A stretch of 64,000 nt of DNA from Flavobacterium seoulense (GCF_000695795.1 NZ_JNCA01000006.1:1-64000); one strand, 5' to 3'; positions 41,287 to 49,777 are shown, numbered from the stretch's first letter. Made by a program: numbers and translations. Notes: generated by a model not told the origin, from the letters alone.

Positions 41287-41945
41287 TAGTTTGTTTGCAT
41301 TTTTTCTTTAAAAATAAACTTCCCAAAATCTATTAGACTATTAATTGGGGCAACGTTCATTAATTCGAAACTTAATTTTACTGATTTTTCGATAAAAATA
41401 TCTGTTTTTTCAAAATTTGGAGATCCATCTTCAAGCCAAAATTTCAGTGTAAACAGAAACTGAATCCAAGCACTTTCCTGAATGGCTTTGTCTTGAAAAT
41501 CCTGTACTTTTTCTTGTTGAATTCTAAATTCATCAGTAGTTATATCACCAATGAATTTTTTGAAATTTTGTCTCAGGCTGGAAAGTTGTAACAAGTTTTT
41601 TAAATGGTTCTTGTCTTCTTTTAAACTTAGGCTTACATAACTTCTATTGGCAGCTAGCAATTCGAAAAAAGTAAAATAAAAGCTCAGCAATTTACTTTTC
41701 ATATCGTACGATTCGTAATTAGCATCTTTATTCAGTAACTCGATAGTTTTTTCTAAAAACAGCGTGTAGATTTCTTTTTCAATACTTTCCAGATTTCCAA
41801 AGAAACTATAAAACTCTGTTTCTTCAAAACCATTTAATTTTGCAAATTGATATACTGATTTAGGTTTCTCGTTATGAACTAAGGTGTAGTCCATATACAT
41901 TGAAACAACGGCTTCTTTAGTTAATTTTATTTTCTTAGTTGCCAT
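41286..41945 (-). CDS. TetR family regulator
   Basis: From ATG 41945 the protein has 219 residues, beginning MATKKIKLTKEAVVSMYMDYT and ending with a TetR C-terminal-like helical domain. The frame from 41999 would need an unlikely extra 18 residues. The helix-turn-helix region is weakly conserved (VYQFAKLNGFEETEFYSFFGNLESIEKEIY), typical of the flavobacterial TetR type paired with AarF kinases. It overlaps the kinase gene and diverges from the TIGR01777 oxidoreductase, whose promoter may share its operator. Confidence 0.8.
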   Translation of the reverse strand: MATKKIKLTKEAVVSMYMDYTLVHNEKPKSVYQFAKLNGFEETEFYSFFGNLESIEKEIYTLFLEKTIELLNKDANYESYDMKSKLLSFYFTFFELLAANRSYVSLSLKEDKNHLKNLLQLSSLRQNFKKFIGDITTDEFRIQQEKVQDFQDKAIQESAWIQFLFTLKFWLEDGSPNFEKTDIFIEKSVKLSFELMNVAPINSLIDFGKFIFKEKMQTN

Positions 41946-42023
41946 GCGATGAGGTTTTTTATTAGCCCATAAAGATAATGAATTGTTTAGCTGTAGCATG
42001 TTAATATTGAACTAAATATCTCG

Positions 42024-42031
42024 TATCTTTG
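42024..42031 (+). promoter_or_regulatory. -7 box TATCTTTG of the TIGR01777 gene
   Basis: Matches TAnnTTTG and lies 23 bases before the ATG at 42055, in the divergent region shared with the TetR gene. Confidence 0.55.
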
Positions 42032-42054
42032 AGAAGTAAGCCAAAAAAAATACC

Positions 42055-42966
42055 ATGAGAAAAAATGTTTTAATTACGGGAGGAACTGGGTTTGTAGGGA
42101 GGAATTTAACGCAGAAATTAGTGGATAATGGGTATTCGGTTTCTATTTTGAGCAGAAGCAAAAAAACAAACACTGAAAACGTTTTTTATTACAAATGGGA
42201 TGTGGAAAAACAGTTTATAGAAGCGGAGGCGATTCAAAAAGCAGATTATGTGATTCATTTGGCGGGCGAAAATATAGGGGAGAAGCGCTGGACTAAAAAA
42301 AGGAAAAAAGCGATTTTATTAAGTAGAAAACTTTCGGCTCAATTAATTTTTGATGTTTTACAAAAAAGTAATTCAACAATAGAAGCTTTTATTTCAGCTT
42401 CAGCTGTGGGCATTTACGGAGCGATAAATGGTCAGGCAATTTGTAGAGAAACAACAAAACCAGCGAATGATTTTTTAGGATTAACTTGTCAAAAGTGGGA
42501 AGCTGCCACTTTACCATTCGAAAAATTAAGAATCCGGACGGTGAAAATAAGAACGGGTTTGGTATTGGGCAAAAATGAAGGTTTGCTGAAAAAATTAAGT
42601 CCTGTTTTCAAGTGGAGACTTGGCTCAGCATTAGGTTCTGGTAAGCAATATATGCCCTGGATTCATATTGATGATTTGTGCAGTATTTATCTGGAAGCGA
42701 TAAAAAATCCCGAGATGCAAGGTGCTTACAACGCTGCAGTTACTGATGATACTAATAATCAGGTTTTTTCAGCAACATTAGCTAAAGTATATGGCTATTC
42801 TATTTGGTTACCCAATGTGCCTTCTTTTTTTATCCAATTTGCTCTTGGCGAAATGGCTAATCTAGTTTTAAAAGGAAGAAGAATTTCTAATGAAAAAATA
42901 AAAGATTTAGGATTTCAATTTGAACATGAAAATTTAGAAACAGCTATAAAAAAGTGTTTGTTTTAA
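42055..42966 (+). CDS. TIGR01777 family oxidoreductase (SDR39U1/YfcH-like)
   Basis: The 303-residue protein begins with the extended SDR nucleotide-binding motif TGGTGFVGRNLTQKL and contains YxxxK-like positions replaced by the family pattern SASAVGIYG, then IRTGLVLGKNEGLLKKL and DF-type C-terminal domain. TIGR01777 proteins are putative NAD(P)-binding epimerases or reductases of unknown substrate, often found near photolyase or SRPBCC genes. It converges on yceI with only four bases between stops. Confidence 0.85.
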   Translation: MRKNVLITGGTGFVGRNLTQKLVDNGYSVSILSRSKKTNTENVFYYKWDVEKQFIEAEAIQKADYVIHLAGENIGEKRWTKKRKKAILLSRKLSAQLIFDVLQKSNSTIEAFISASAVGIYGAINGQAICRETTKPANDFLGLTCQKWEAATLPFEKLRIRTVKIRTGLVLGKNEGLLKKLSPVFKWRLGSALGSGKQYMPWIHIDDLCSIYLEAIKNPEMQGAYNAAVTDDTNNQVFSATLAKVYGYSIWLPNVPSFFIQFALGEMANLVLKGRRISNEKIKDLGFQFEHENLETAIKKCLF

Positions 42967-42970
42967 AATC

Positions 42971-43513
42971 TTACTGAAATTCAGTGTGCAATTTTACATT
43001 GACATTTTCAGAAATTTTATTGCGTACCAGAAAAGGAATTTCAATTTTAAAATCATTGGTATTTAGAGTAAAAAAGGAGTGAATAATAATGGGGTTTGTA
43101 GCTGTTTTAGAAACATTAGCCAGAACTCTTATCGCTCTGGTTACACCATGCATGTTTATTTTTCCTTTAATGTAATATTCGGTTGGTGTGCTATTGAGTT
43201 TGTCAATAGAAAATTTTTCAATTTGACCTTTAAAGCTTGCTTTAGGATATTTATCACTTTCCATATAATTAGCATTAAAATGATCTTGCATAAGGCTTCT
43301 TTCAAACCGAAAATCTTTAATCATTGCTACAAAAGTGATGTTTCCGTTTTTAGTATTTAATACTGATACAACCTGATTGTTTTTAGCTTCTACAGCTTCA
43401 TAAAAAGGTACCGAAGCTTCAAAAGTAATGATGCCATTAGTTACTGTTTTCTTTTCCTGAGCAACTAATGGAATTTGGAGAAAAAATAAAAGTAAGAGTA
43501 GTATTTTTTTCAT
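42971..43513 (-). CDS. YceI family protein
   Basis: The 180-residue periplasmic protein has a signal peptide (LQIPLVAQ) and a YceI lipocalin-like fold: FEASVPFYEAVEAKNNQVVSVLNTKNG, FRFERSLMQDHFNANYMESDKYPKASFKG and MHGVTRAIRVLANV. YceI proteins bind polyisoprenoids. This might connect with membrane carotenoid or quinone lipids made by neighbours, but no direct evidence exists. It is a single gene. Confidence 0.87.
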   Translation of the reverse strand: MKKILLLLLFFLQIPLVAQEKKTVTNGIITFEASVPFYEAVEAKNNQVVSVLNTKNGNITFVAMIKDFRFERSLMQDHFNANYMESDKYPKASFKGQIEKFSIDKLNSTPTEYYIKGKINMHGVTRAIRVLANVSKTATNPIIIHSFFTLNTNDFKIEIPFLVRNKISENVNVKLHTEFQ

Positions 43514-43632
43514 GATAACTTAATTTTTCTACTTAAAGTTACGAAAAAAACAGCAAAAATACCTACTGAAAATATGGTAAATAAATCATAAAATGCACAT
43601 TTAGATAATCGCTTTTATGATTTAAAATAACT

Positions 43633-45003
43633 TTATTCGATTAAATTATTATTGTCTTTATTGGCTCTGACAATAATACTTTCCGGAAGTGCTTTTTTAG
43701 CTTTAGCTCCCATTTTTTTCAGTTTTTCGACTCTTACAATTAAGTTTCCGCTGCCATCAACCAGTTTGTTCATAGCACCGCTATATTCTACTTTAGTTTC
43801 GTCGATTTTTTTACCAATTTTAATCAAATCGGCTACAAAACCTTCAAATTTATCATACAATGCTCCCGCCTGACGTGCAATTTCGAGTGCATTTTCCTGT
43901 TGTTTTTGATTGGTCCACATACTGTCAATAGTACGTAAAGTGGCTAATAAAGTGGCTGGAGTCACAATAACAATATTTTTTTCGAATGCTTTATTGTACA
44001 AGGCAGCATCTTCGTTTAAAGCTATTGCAAAAGCCGGTTCGATAGGAATAAAAAGCAATACGAAATCAGGGCTTTCTATTTGGTACAAATCCTGATAGTT
44101 TTTATTACCTAATTGCTCGACATGACGTCTAATAGAATTGACATGCTCTTTTAAATAGCCATTTTTTAAATCATCGTCCTCTTCATTGATGTATTTTTCA
44201 TAAGCTGTAAGCGAAACTTTAGAATCGACAATCATTTTTTTACCATCTGGCAAATTAATCACAACGTCAGGAAAAACACGATTTCCGGCTTCAGAACTGA
44301 AACTTTGCTGAACTTCATATTCGCGTCCTTTTTCTAATCCTGATTTTTCCAGAACGCGTTCTAAAACTAATTCGCCCCAGTTTCCCTGCATTTTACTATC
44401 GCCTTTTAAAGCTTTGGTTAAATTCAGAGTTTCTTTGCTCATTTGAATATTCATTTCGCGTAAGCCAAGAATCTGTTGGCGCAAAGCCGCATGATAATCA
44501 ATGCTTTCTTTATGAGTATCTTCGACTTTCTTTTCGAATAACTGAATTTTATCTTGCAAAGGCGACAAGATATTTTTCATGTTTTCTTTATTCTGCTCCG
44601 TGAATTTATTCGATTTTTCGTCTAATATTTTATTGGCTAAATTTTCAAATTCTTTGGTGAATTTTTCCTGTAGTTTTTCTACTTCGTCTTTTTGTTCTTT
44701 GTTGCGTTCCCAAAGATTATCAAAATCAACTTCTTTTTTCGAAAGTTGAATAGCCAAACTGTCTTTTTCGTTTCGAATTGTTTCTTTTTCCTGATTGCTA
44801 ATGGCAAATTGTTTTTCGAATTGTATTTTTTCATTCGAAAATTGCTCTTTCAACTGATTGATTTGAGTATTAAAAGCAATTAATTTTTCTTCCAGACTTG
44901 TTTTTTCAGATTGAAAACGAGCAGAAAAAATCAATTTTCCAATGAAAATACCAATAGCAAGTGCTACTATAAACGATAATAAAAAAGGAAGTAAATCAGA
45001 CAT
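43633..45003 (-). CDS. rmuC: DNA recombination protein RmuC
   Basis: The 456-residue protein has an N-terminal transmembrane helix (about 6-25), a long coiled coil (about 30-165) and the conserved RmuC nuclease-like domain with KMQGNWGELVLERVLEKSGL, FPDVVINLPDGKKMIVDSKVSLTAY and FIPIEPAFAIAL. In E. coli RmuC limits inversions between short inverted repeats, an interesting coincidence given the number of palindromes here. It is a single gene with its own start (ATG 45003). Confidence 0.92.
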   Translation of the reverse strand: MSDLLPFLLSFIVALAIGIFIGKLIFSARFQSEKTSLEEKLIAFNTQINQLKEQFSNEKIQFEKQFAISNQEKETIRNEKDSLAIQLSKKEVDFDNLWERNKEQKDEVEKLQEKFTKEFENLANKILDEKSNKFTEQNKENMKNILSPLQDKIQLFEKKVEDTHKESIDYHAALRQQILGLREMNIQMSKETLNLTKALKGDSKMQGNWGELVLERVLEKSGLEKGREYEVQQSFSSEAGNRVFPDVVINLPDGKKMIVDSKVSLTAYEKYINEEDDDLKNGYLKEHVNSIRRHVEQLGNKNYQDLYQIESPDFVLLFIPIEPAFAIALNEDAALYNKAFEKNIVIVTPATLLATLRTIDSMWTNQKQQENALEIARQAGALYDKFEGFVADLIKIGKKIDETKVEYSGAMNKLVDGSGNLIVRVEKLKKMGAKAKKALPESIIVRANKDNNNLIE

Positions 45004-45151
45004 AGATAGTTTTTATAAAAAGAGTAAGTAAAAATAAAGATTAAAGCTGATTTTAAACGCTTTTTTTATTGAAATGTAACTATAATTTTTTAGTTTCTTT
45101 CACGCAACCTTTTACGCTGTTATTTCTCTAGTTAGTATAAGTACTATAGTC

Positions 45152-45559
45152 ATGAACAAAGTTTACGTTCCTTCTTTATTAATCTTTTTAGTAGCTGTTT
45201 TAACTTTCTGTTCATTGAAAAATGATGGGAATACTAAAAAGTTTGCTATAATGGGAACCTGGCATTGGCAGGAATCTATAGGAGGAATTACAGGAAAGGA
45301 AATTATTACACCTCAAAGCACCGGAGTAGACAAGAAATTAGTATTTGGAGCTAATAAAAAAGTGACCGTTTTTACTAATGATACAGAGACGGGACAATAT
45401 GAATATACCATAGAATTAGGAAACAGTATTTTTGATAATAAACAACATTATTTATTGACTTTTAATGAGATGAGTTATGTGATTCAGTACATTGATAATA
45501 AGAATTTGACTATTCGGGACAATTTTACTGATGGTTATGTTTTAACTTATACCAAGTAA
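45152..45559 (+). CDS. Small lipocalin-like lipoprotein
   Basis: The 135-residue protein has a hydrophobic signal with a lipobox-like LTFCSLK (Cys20) and then beta-rich sequence beginning MGTWHWQESIGGITGKEIITPQS and ending LTIRDNFTDGYVLTYTK, resembling a small lipocalin-like domain. It is 58 bases upstream of the sigma-factor gene in the same direction and may share its transcript. Function is unknown. Confidence 0.6.
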   Translation: MNKVYVPSLLIFLVAVLTFCSLKNDGNTKKFAIMGTWHWQESIGGITGKEIITPQSTGVDKKLVFGANKKVTVFTNDTETGQYEYTIELGNSIFDNKQHYLLTFNEMSYVIQYIDNKNLTIRDNFTDGYVLTYTK

Positions 45560-45617
45560 TTAGAAGTATTAAATGTTTTAAATTTGTTAACGTTAAACTG
45601 TTTTTAAGAGTTAATTT

Positions 45618-46169
45618 TTGAAAGAATCAATAGACCATTATATCCGTAAGTGTATCGAAAATGATAGAGGAGCACAACAGAAGATTTATCAGCTGTTTTC
45701 TCCTGTATTGTATGGTCTATGCCTAAAATATATGAAAAATGAGGCTGATGCTCAGGATGTTTTTCAGGAAGCATTTATAATTGTTTTTCAAAAAATGAAT
45801 CAGTATCGGTTTGAAGGAAGTTTTGAAGGCTGGTTGAAACGTATTTTTATCAATAAACTAATCGAAACATTAAATAAAAGGAAAAGAGATTTTCTTTTTG
45901 TTGATGCTGTTTATGAAGAAGGTATCGCTGATGAGGAAGAAGCATCAGATTCTTTTTCGCTGCCGCAGGAAAAATTATTAGAATGTATCCAGCAATTGCC
46001 TGATCAATACCGACTGGTTTTTAACTTGTATTTTTTCGAAAAAATGAAGCACAAGGAAATTGCCAGTTTATTGAATATTTCAGAAGGAACTTCAAAATCT
46101 AATTTGAATAGGGCAAAGAATAATTTGCAAAAGAAAATATTAGAAATAAGAGCTTCAAAGAATGTTTAA
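45618..46169 (+). CDS. ECF-type RNA polymerase sigma factor
   Basis: The 183-residue protein has sigma region 2 (about 15-85: LYGLCLKYMKNEADAQDVFQEAFIIVFQKMNQYRFEGSFEGWLKRIFINKLIE) and region 4 (about 115-175: QQLPDQYRLVFNLYFFEKMKHKEIASLLNISEGTSKSNLNRAKNNLQKKI). It starts with TTG at 45618; the next ATG would delete part of region 2, so TTG is correct. The downstream gene encodes a protein with an anti-sigma-like N-terminus. The unit probably governs an envelope response. Confidence 0.92.
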   Translation: MKESIDHYIRKCIENDRGAQQKIYQLFSPVLYGLCLKYMKNEADAQDVFQEAFIIVFQKMNQYRFEGSFEGWLKRIFINKLIETLNKRKRDFLFVDAVYEEGIADEEEASDSFSLPQEKLLECIQQLPDQYRLVFNLYFFEKMKHKEIASLLNISEGTSKSNLNRAKNNLQKKILEIRASKNV

Positions 46170-46209
46170 AATGGGATGGATAATTATTGGAATACAATAA
46201 AAAGAGATT

Positions 46210-47616
46210 ATGAAAAAAGATGACATAGAAAAACTATTTTCTTCATTAGAAGATTTTTCTAAAATGCCTCCGGATAATTTATGGAAAGGAATTGAAGAAA
46301 AATTAAATTTTCCGGAAAGTAAAAAAAGAACAGCATATTATTGGTGGCCGCTAGCTGCGTGTTTAGTTATTGGATTAGGACTGTTAGGAACTTTTTATTT
46401 TCATTCGAATTCAGAAAATCATTTGATAAATGCTCCTATTCAGCAAGAAAACGGAGTAGTGAATCAATCAAGATCAATAGATGCTGCGAAACCAGAAAAT
46501 AATGTTGACAAAACACAAAATGATAAGGTAAATAACCGAGTTTCTAATTCGAGTTTGTCCAATAAAGAAAAAGAAGAAACACAAACGTTAACTAAAACAA
46601 CAATTTCTAATTTGAATAAAAATCAAATAGCAACAATATCAAATTCGAATTTAAACAAAGGAATTATCGCAGGAACTGTAAAGCAAGATAACTCATTAAT
46701 GGTTAATAAAACTGAAGATAATCAACAGACTTTAAATAGAAAAGAAGAAAATTTTGTTCCCCAAAATAAAGTTGCAACCATTGATAAAAGTGAGAAAGAG
46801 AAAACGGTTACAGAGTCTAAGGTAAAAGAAAATAGTCCAATAGTTGATTCGGAAGAAAATGCTTTGGCCGCTTTAGTTAAAGAGCAATCAAAGAAAGAAA
46901 AAATAGCTGAAGTTGAAGACAAATGGTCATTGCAAGTGTTTGCAGGAGTGAATAGTTCGCAAAATTTAAAAAACCAAAAATCGCTTGGAAATACTATAGA
47001 ATCTCAAAAAGGACATAGTTATGGTGTGAAAACAAACTATAAATTGAATAAACGTTGGGCAGTGAGTACTGGTTTAAAAGTGAGTCAGTTGGGGCAGCAA
47101 GTAGCCAATGTTTCTTATGTTAATTCGGCTAAAAGTCTGGTCAATGTAGCAATACAGCCTTTGTCTTCTCCTCAAATGAAAGGTGGAATTTCGAATAATG
47201 CCAATTATCAGTTTGTGCCTAATATGGATAATAGTAGTGCTAAAAGTGCCATGAGCAGTTCGCTTTACGAAAAAGGTAATTTGTCTCAAACAGTGCAGTA
47301 TTTAGAAATGCCAATGGAAGTTTCCTATTCTGTTTTTAACAAAGGAAAAGCACGTATCAATATGAATACGGGAGGATTTGTGGGGAAAGTAATTTCTAAT
47401 CAGGTTTTGCTTAATGATAGTTCGATAGGAGAAAATCAAGATGTAAACGATGTTGTTTTTGGAACAGTATTGAGCAGTACTTTGCAATACGAATTGTTTA
47501 AAAAGACAAAAGTTTTTGTTGAGCCGGGAATGAATTATTATACCCAACCGGTACAAAATCAAAACTTCAATCAATTTCAGCTGATTTTTAATTTTGGACT
47601 GAATGTCTCTTTTTAA
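46210..47616 (+). CDS. Anti-sigma-like/beta-barrel fusion protein
   Basis: The 468-residue protein starts with a cytosolic stretch (1-44: KLFSSLEDFSKMPPDNLWKGIEEKL) seen in anti-sigma factors of Bacteroidota, has one transmembrane helix (about 45-64), then a long low-complexity Asn/Lys/Gln/Ser-rich linker (about 65-235), and a C-terminal part (about 239-468) with the alternating strands of an outer-membrane barrel (LQVFAGVNSSQN, YGVKTNYKLNKRWAVSTGLKVSQL, FVEPGMNYYTQP, FQLIFNFGLNVSF). It lies 40 bases after the sigma-factor gene. The topology, inner-membrane anchor plus outer-membrane barrel, would span the periplasm. Confidence 0.75.
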   Translation: MKKDDIEKLFSSLEDFSKMPPDNLWKGIEEKLNFPESKKRTAYYWWPLAACLVIGLGLLGTFYFHSNSENHLINAPIQQENGVVNQSRSIDAAKPENNVDKTQNDKVNNRVSNSSLSNKEKEETQTLTKTTISNLNKNQIATISNSNLNKGIIAGTVKQDNSLMVNKTEDNQQTLNRKEENFVPQNKVATIDKSEKEKTVTESKVKENSPIVDSEENALAALVKEQSKKEKIAEVEDKWSLQVFAGVNSSQNLKNQKSLGNTIESQKGHSYGVKTNYKLNKRWAVSTGLKVSQLGQQVANVSYVNSAKSLVNVAIQPLSSPQMKGGISNNANYQFVPNMDNSSAKSAMSSSLYEKGNLSQTVQYLEMPMEVSYSVFNKGKARINMNTGGFVGKVISNQVLLNDSSIGENQDVNDVVFGTVLSSTLQYELFKKTKVFVEPGMNYYTQPVQNQNFNQFQLIFNFGLNVSF

Positions 47617-47663
47617 TTTAAAATAGAAATTTAAAAATTTAGAAAAATAACAGTTTTTTTAAG

Positions 47664-47783
47664 CTTCGTGATCTTTGCGAAATCTTCGTGACCTTTGTGG
47701 TTAAACTTTTACCGCAAAGTTAATTAAGAAGAATAGTTTCTTTTATTAAACTTCGTGACCTTCGTGGTTAAAACTTTTACCGC
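47664..47783. repeat. Direct repeat of CTTCGTGACCTTyGTGGTTAAA units
   Basis: The 33-base unit CTTCGTGACC-TT(T/C)GTGGTTAAA-CTTTTACCGC occurs at 47684-47715 and 47751-47783, 67 bases apart, with an earlier partial copy at 47664. A related TTTGCG/TTTGTG segment lies at 48951-48994. The last copy ends 8 bases before the -7 box of the pseudouridine synthase gene. Confidence 0.65.
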
Positions 47784-47790
47784 GAAATTG

Positions 47791-47798
47791 TATTTTTG
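47791..47798 (+). promoter_or_regulatory. -7 box TATTTTTG of the pseudouridine synthase gene
   Basis: Matches TAnnTTTG, 20 bases before the ATG at 47819. Confidence 0.55.
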
Positions 47799-47818
47799 CC
47801 AAAATTTCATCATTTAGC

Positions 47819-48415
47819 ATGTTGCACAAGCATTTTATACTTCATAAGCCTTATGGTTATCTGAGTCAGTTTATATATGAATTGAAGCGAAAAAAGAAAC
47901 TGTTGGGCGAATTGTATGATTTTCCCGAAGGGACTATGGCAATTGGACGATTAGATGAAGATTCAGAAGGTTTATTACTACTGACTACCGATGGAAAAGT
48001 AAGTGAAGCAATTCGTTCTAAAAAAGTTGATAAAGAATACTACGTTCAGGTGGACGGAATTATAACTCAAAATGCCATTGACGAAATAAAAAAAGGCGTC
48101 GAAATAGGTTTTAATGGAACCAAATACATTACAAAACCTTGTGAGGCAAAACTAATCCACGAAATTCCTAATTTTGGAGCCAGAGGGAAAAAAATCCGTG
48201 ATGAACGTCATGGTCCCACTTCCTGGGCTTCAATAACGGTTAATGAAGGAAAGTTTCGTCAGGTGCGAAAAATGACAGCAGCCGTTGGATTTCCTACCTT
48301 GCGGTTAGTCCGTGTTCGAATAGGAAACGTACATTTGAATACACTGCAATCAGGAGAAGTCATTGAAGTTGAAAATTTCGATAGCAATGACAATCTCAAT
48401 GTCAAAAATCAATAA
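47819..48415 (+). CDS. rRNA pseudouridine synthase (RluE-like)
   Basis: The 198-residue protein is a RsuA/RluE-type pseudouridine synthase without an S4 domain. The catalytic motif is GRLDEDSEGLLLLTTDG with the nucleophilic Asp, near 41-57; later motifs KEYYVQVDGIIT and EGKFRQVRKMTAAVGFPTLRLVRVRIGNV are typical. RluE modifies U2457 of 23S rRNA in E. coli. The end of the gene abuts another repeat-like CAATnnCAATATCAA tract. It precedes trmL by 22 bases, forming an RNA-modification pair. Confidence 0.9.
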   Translation: MLHKHFILHKPYGYLSQFIYELKRKKKLLGELYDFPEGTMAIGRLDEDSEGLLLLTTDGKVSEAIRSKKVDKEYYVQVDGIITQNAIDEIKKGVEIGFNGTKYITKPCEAKLIHEIPNFGARGKKIRDERHGPTSWASITVNEGKFRQVRKMTAAVGFPTLRLVRVRIGNVHLNTLQSGEVIEVENFDSNDNLNVKNQ

Positions 48416-48424
48416 CAATATCAA
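48383..48424. repeat. Tandem CAATnTCAA units at the end of the RluE-like gene
   Basis: GACAATCTCAATGTCAAAAATC continues as AATAACAATATCAAATC. The tract starts inside the last codons of the pseudouridine synthase gene and runs into the 22-base gap before trmL. Confidence 0.5.
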
Positions 48425-48437
48425 ATCTTAAAATATA

Positions 48438-48905
48438 ATGCTCAACATCGTTTTAGTAGAACCCGAAATCCCTAATAATACCGGAAACATTGGTCGTTTG
48501 TGTGTAGGTACCGAAAGTCGTTTGCATCTGATTCATCCGTTTGGGTTTGTTATTAATGATAAAAACTTGAAACGTTCCGGTCTGGATTATTGGGTACACC
48601 TTGATGTTACCGAATATCAAAATGTAGACGAATGGATGACTCAAATTACTGATAAATCAAGAGTCTTTCTAATGAGTTCGCATGCCGAAAAATCATATTT
48701 AGAAAACGAATTTCAGGATGGAGACTGGTTGGTTTTTGGAAAAGAAAGTGTCGGATTGAGTAAAGAATTTATGGCATTGTTCGAAAAAAAGAACCAATTG
48801 ACAATTCCGATGTCTTCTTTAATCCGTAGTTTTAATATCGCTAATTCAGTTGCTTTTGTAGTAGGAGAAGCGAAGAGACAGATTGCAGTTCGCAGTGGTC
48901 AGTAG
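48438..48905 (+). CDS. trmL: tRNA (cytidine(34)-2'-O)-methyltransferase
   Basis: TrmL methylates the wobble ribose of tRNA(Leu). The 155-residue SPOUT protein has the knot motifs EPEIPNNTGNIGRLCVGTESRLHLIHPFGF, GDWLVFGKESVGL and IPMSSLIRSFNIANSVAFVVGEAKRQ. The last residues (IAVRSGQ) are encoded by a GCAGT-unit repeat that continues past the stop codon, so the C-terminus is repeat-derived. It converges on an ABC ATPase gene, and the whole 82-base gap is repeat sequence. Confidence 0.93.
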   Translation: MLNIVLVEPEIPNNTGNIGRLCVGTESRLHLIHPFGFVINDKNLKRSGLDYWVHLDVTEYQNVDEWMTQITDKSRVFLMSSHAEKSYLENEFQDGDWLVFGKESVGLSKEFMALFEKKNQLTIPMSSLIRSFNIANSVAFVVGEAKRQIAVRSGQ

Positions 48906-48937
48906 GCAGATTTCAGTATTTAGATTTTAGATTTCAG
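48885..48937. repeat. GCAGT/TTTAGATT unit repeat across the trmL stop codon
   Basis: ATTGCAGTTCGCAGTGGTCA and the next TTTCAG/TTTAGATT units run from inside trmL into the spacer. The first 21 bases are coding. Confidence 0.5.
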
Positions 48938-48950
48938 AAAATAGAATTTC

Positions 48951-48994
48951 TTAGTGAACTTTGCGAAAAACTTTGTGCTCTTTGTGTTTAAGAA
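48951..48994. repeat. CTTTGTG unit repeat before the ABC ATPase stop codon
   Basis: AGTGAACTTTGCGAAAAACT, TTGTGCTCTTTGTGTTTAAG share the CTTTGCG/CTTTGTG units of the repeat at 47664-47783. The tract reaches the stop codon (TAA, 48988-48990) of the minus-strand ATPase gene. Confidence 0.5.
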
Positions 48995-49773
48995 ATCACA
49001 AACTTCCCTTTTTCAGGGTCAAAAACAATATGTTCGTCTTTGAACAAGTTATTAAAACTTCCTTTAGAAATTAAATTACAAGGCTGGTCCTGAACAACAG
49101 TTCCTGGAGTCATAATAATCATTTCGTCACTCAATTGAATAGCCATATCAATATCGTGTGTCGAAAATAGGATACATTTTTGGGTTTCCTGAGTGAGTTT
49201 TTTCAGGAGTTTAAATAAGGCTACTTTGTGCAGTAAATCCAAATGCGTTGTAGGTTCATCTAAAATAATTAATGGCGTATCTTGTGCCAAAGCTCGTGCA
49301 ACAAGAACTTTTTGTAATTGTCCGTCGCTTATTTCATAATGTTTTTTGGAAGCCAAATGTTCAATTTGCGTAAGCGCCAAAGCGTAGTTCACTTTTTCTA
49401 CATCTTCATCGCTCAATGTTCCAATCCAGTTAGTATAAGGTTGTCTTCCAAGTGCAACCAATTCGAAAACCGTTAAATTACTTGGCGGTAATTTTTCTGT
49501 TAGTACTACGCTTAAATTTTTGGCTAAAGCCAAAGCATTCATTTCATGAATACTTTTTTCGCTCAAAAAAACAGTTCCTGAAATTGTTTTTTGGATTCCG
49601 GTAATAGTACGGAGTAAAGTTGATTTTCCAATCCCATTGGCACCCACTAAAGCAATTAGTTTTCCTTTTTCTAAGGTCAAATCAATATTAGAAGCTACAA
49701 GCGTTTGCGTCTTTTTATGAGTGTAGCCAATGCTTATATTTCTTGCTTCTAAAATGATATTACTAGTATTCAT
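48988..49773 (-). CDS. ABC transporter ATPase, heme/siderophore/B12 type
   Basis: The 261-residue protein resembles FecE/HmuV/BtuD: Walker A ALVGANGIGKST (about 41-52), signature ISDGQLQKVLVARAL (Ser-Asp-Gly-Gln replacing Ser-Gly-Gly-Gln), Walker B LIILDEPTTHLD and FSTHDIDMA switch. The permease and binding protein are not adjacent; the BtuF-like gene at 31091 has no signal peptide and is unlikely to be the partner. It starts 4 bases after the stop of a separate exporter gene and may be cotranscribed with it. Confidence 0.87.
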   Translation of the reverse strand: MNTSNIILEARNISIGYTHKKTQTLVASNIDLTLEKGKLIALVGANGIGKSTLLRTITGIQKTISGTVFLSEKSIHEMNALALAKNLSVVLTEKLPPSNLTVFELVALGRQPYTNWIGTLSDEDVEKVNYALALTQIEHLASKKHYEISDGQLQKVLVARALAQDTPLIILDEPTTHLDLLHKVALFKLLKKLTQETQKCILFSTHDIDMAIQLSDEMIIMTPGTVVQDQPCNLISKGSFNNLFKDEHIVFDPEKGKFVIS

Positions 49774-49777
49774 TTGA

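Noticed and set aside
41946..41999. 18-residue extension of the TetR protein
   Set aside because: It runs into the divergent promoter region; ATG 41945 gives the usual MATKKIK start.
47664..47783. CRISPR array
   Set aside because: Only two full units with unlike spacing, no uniform spacers and no cas genes.
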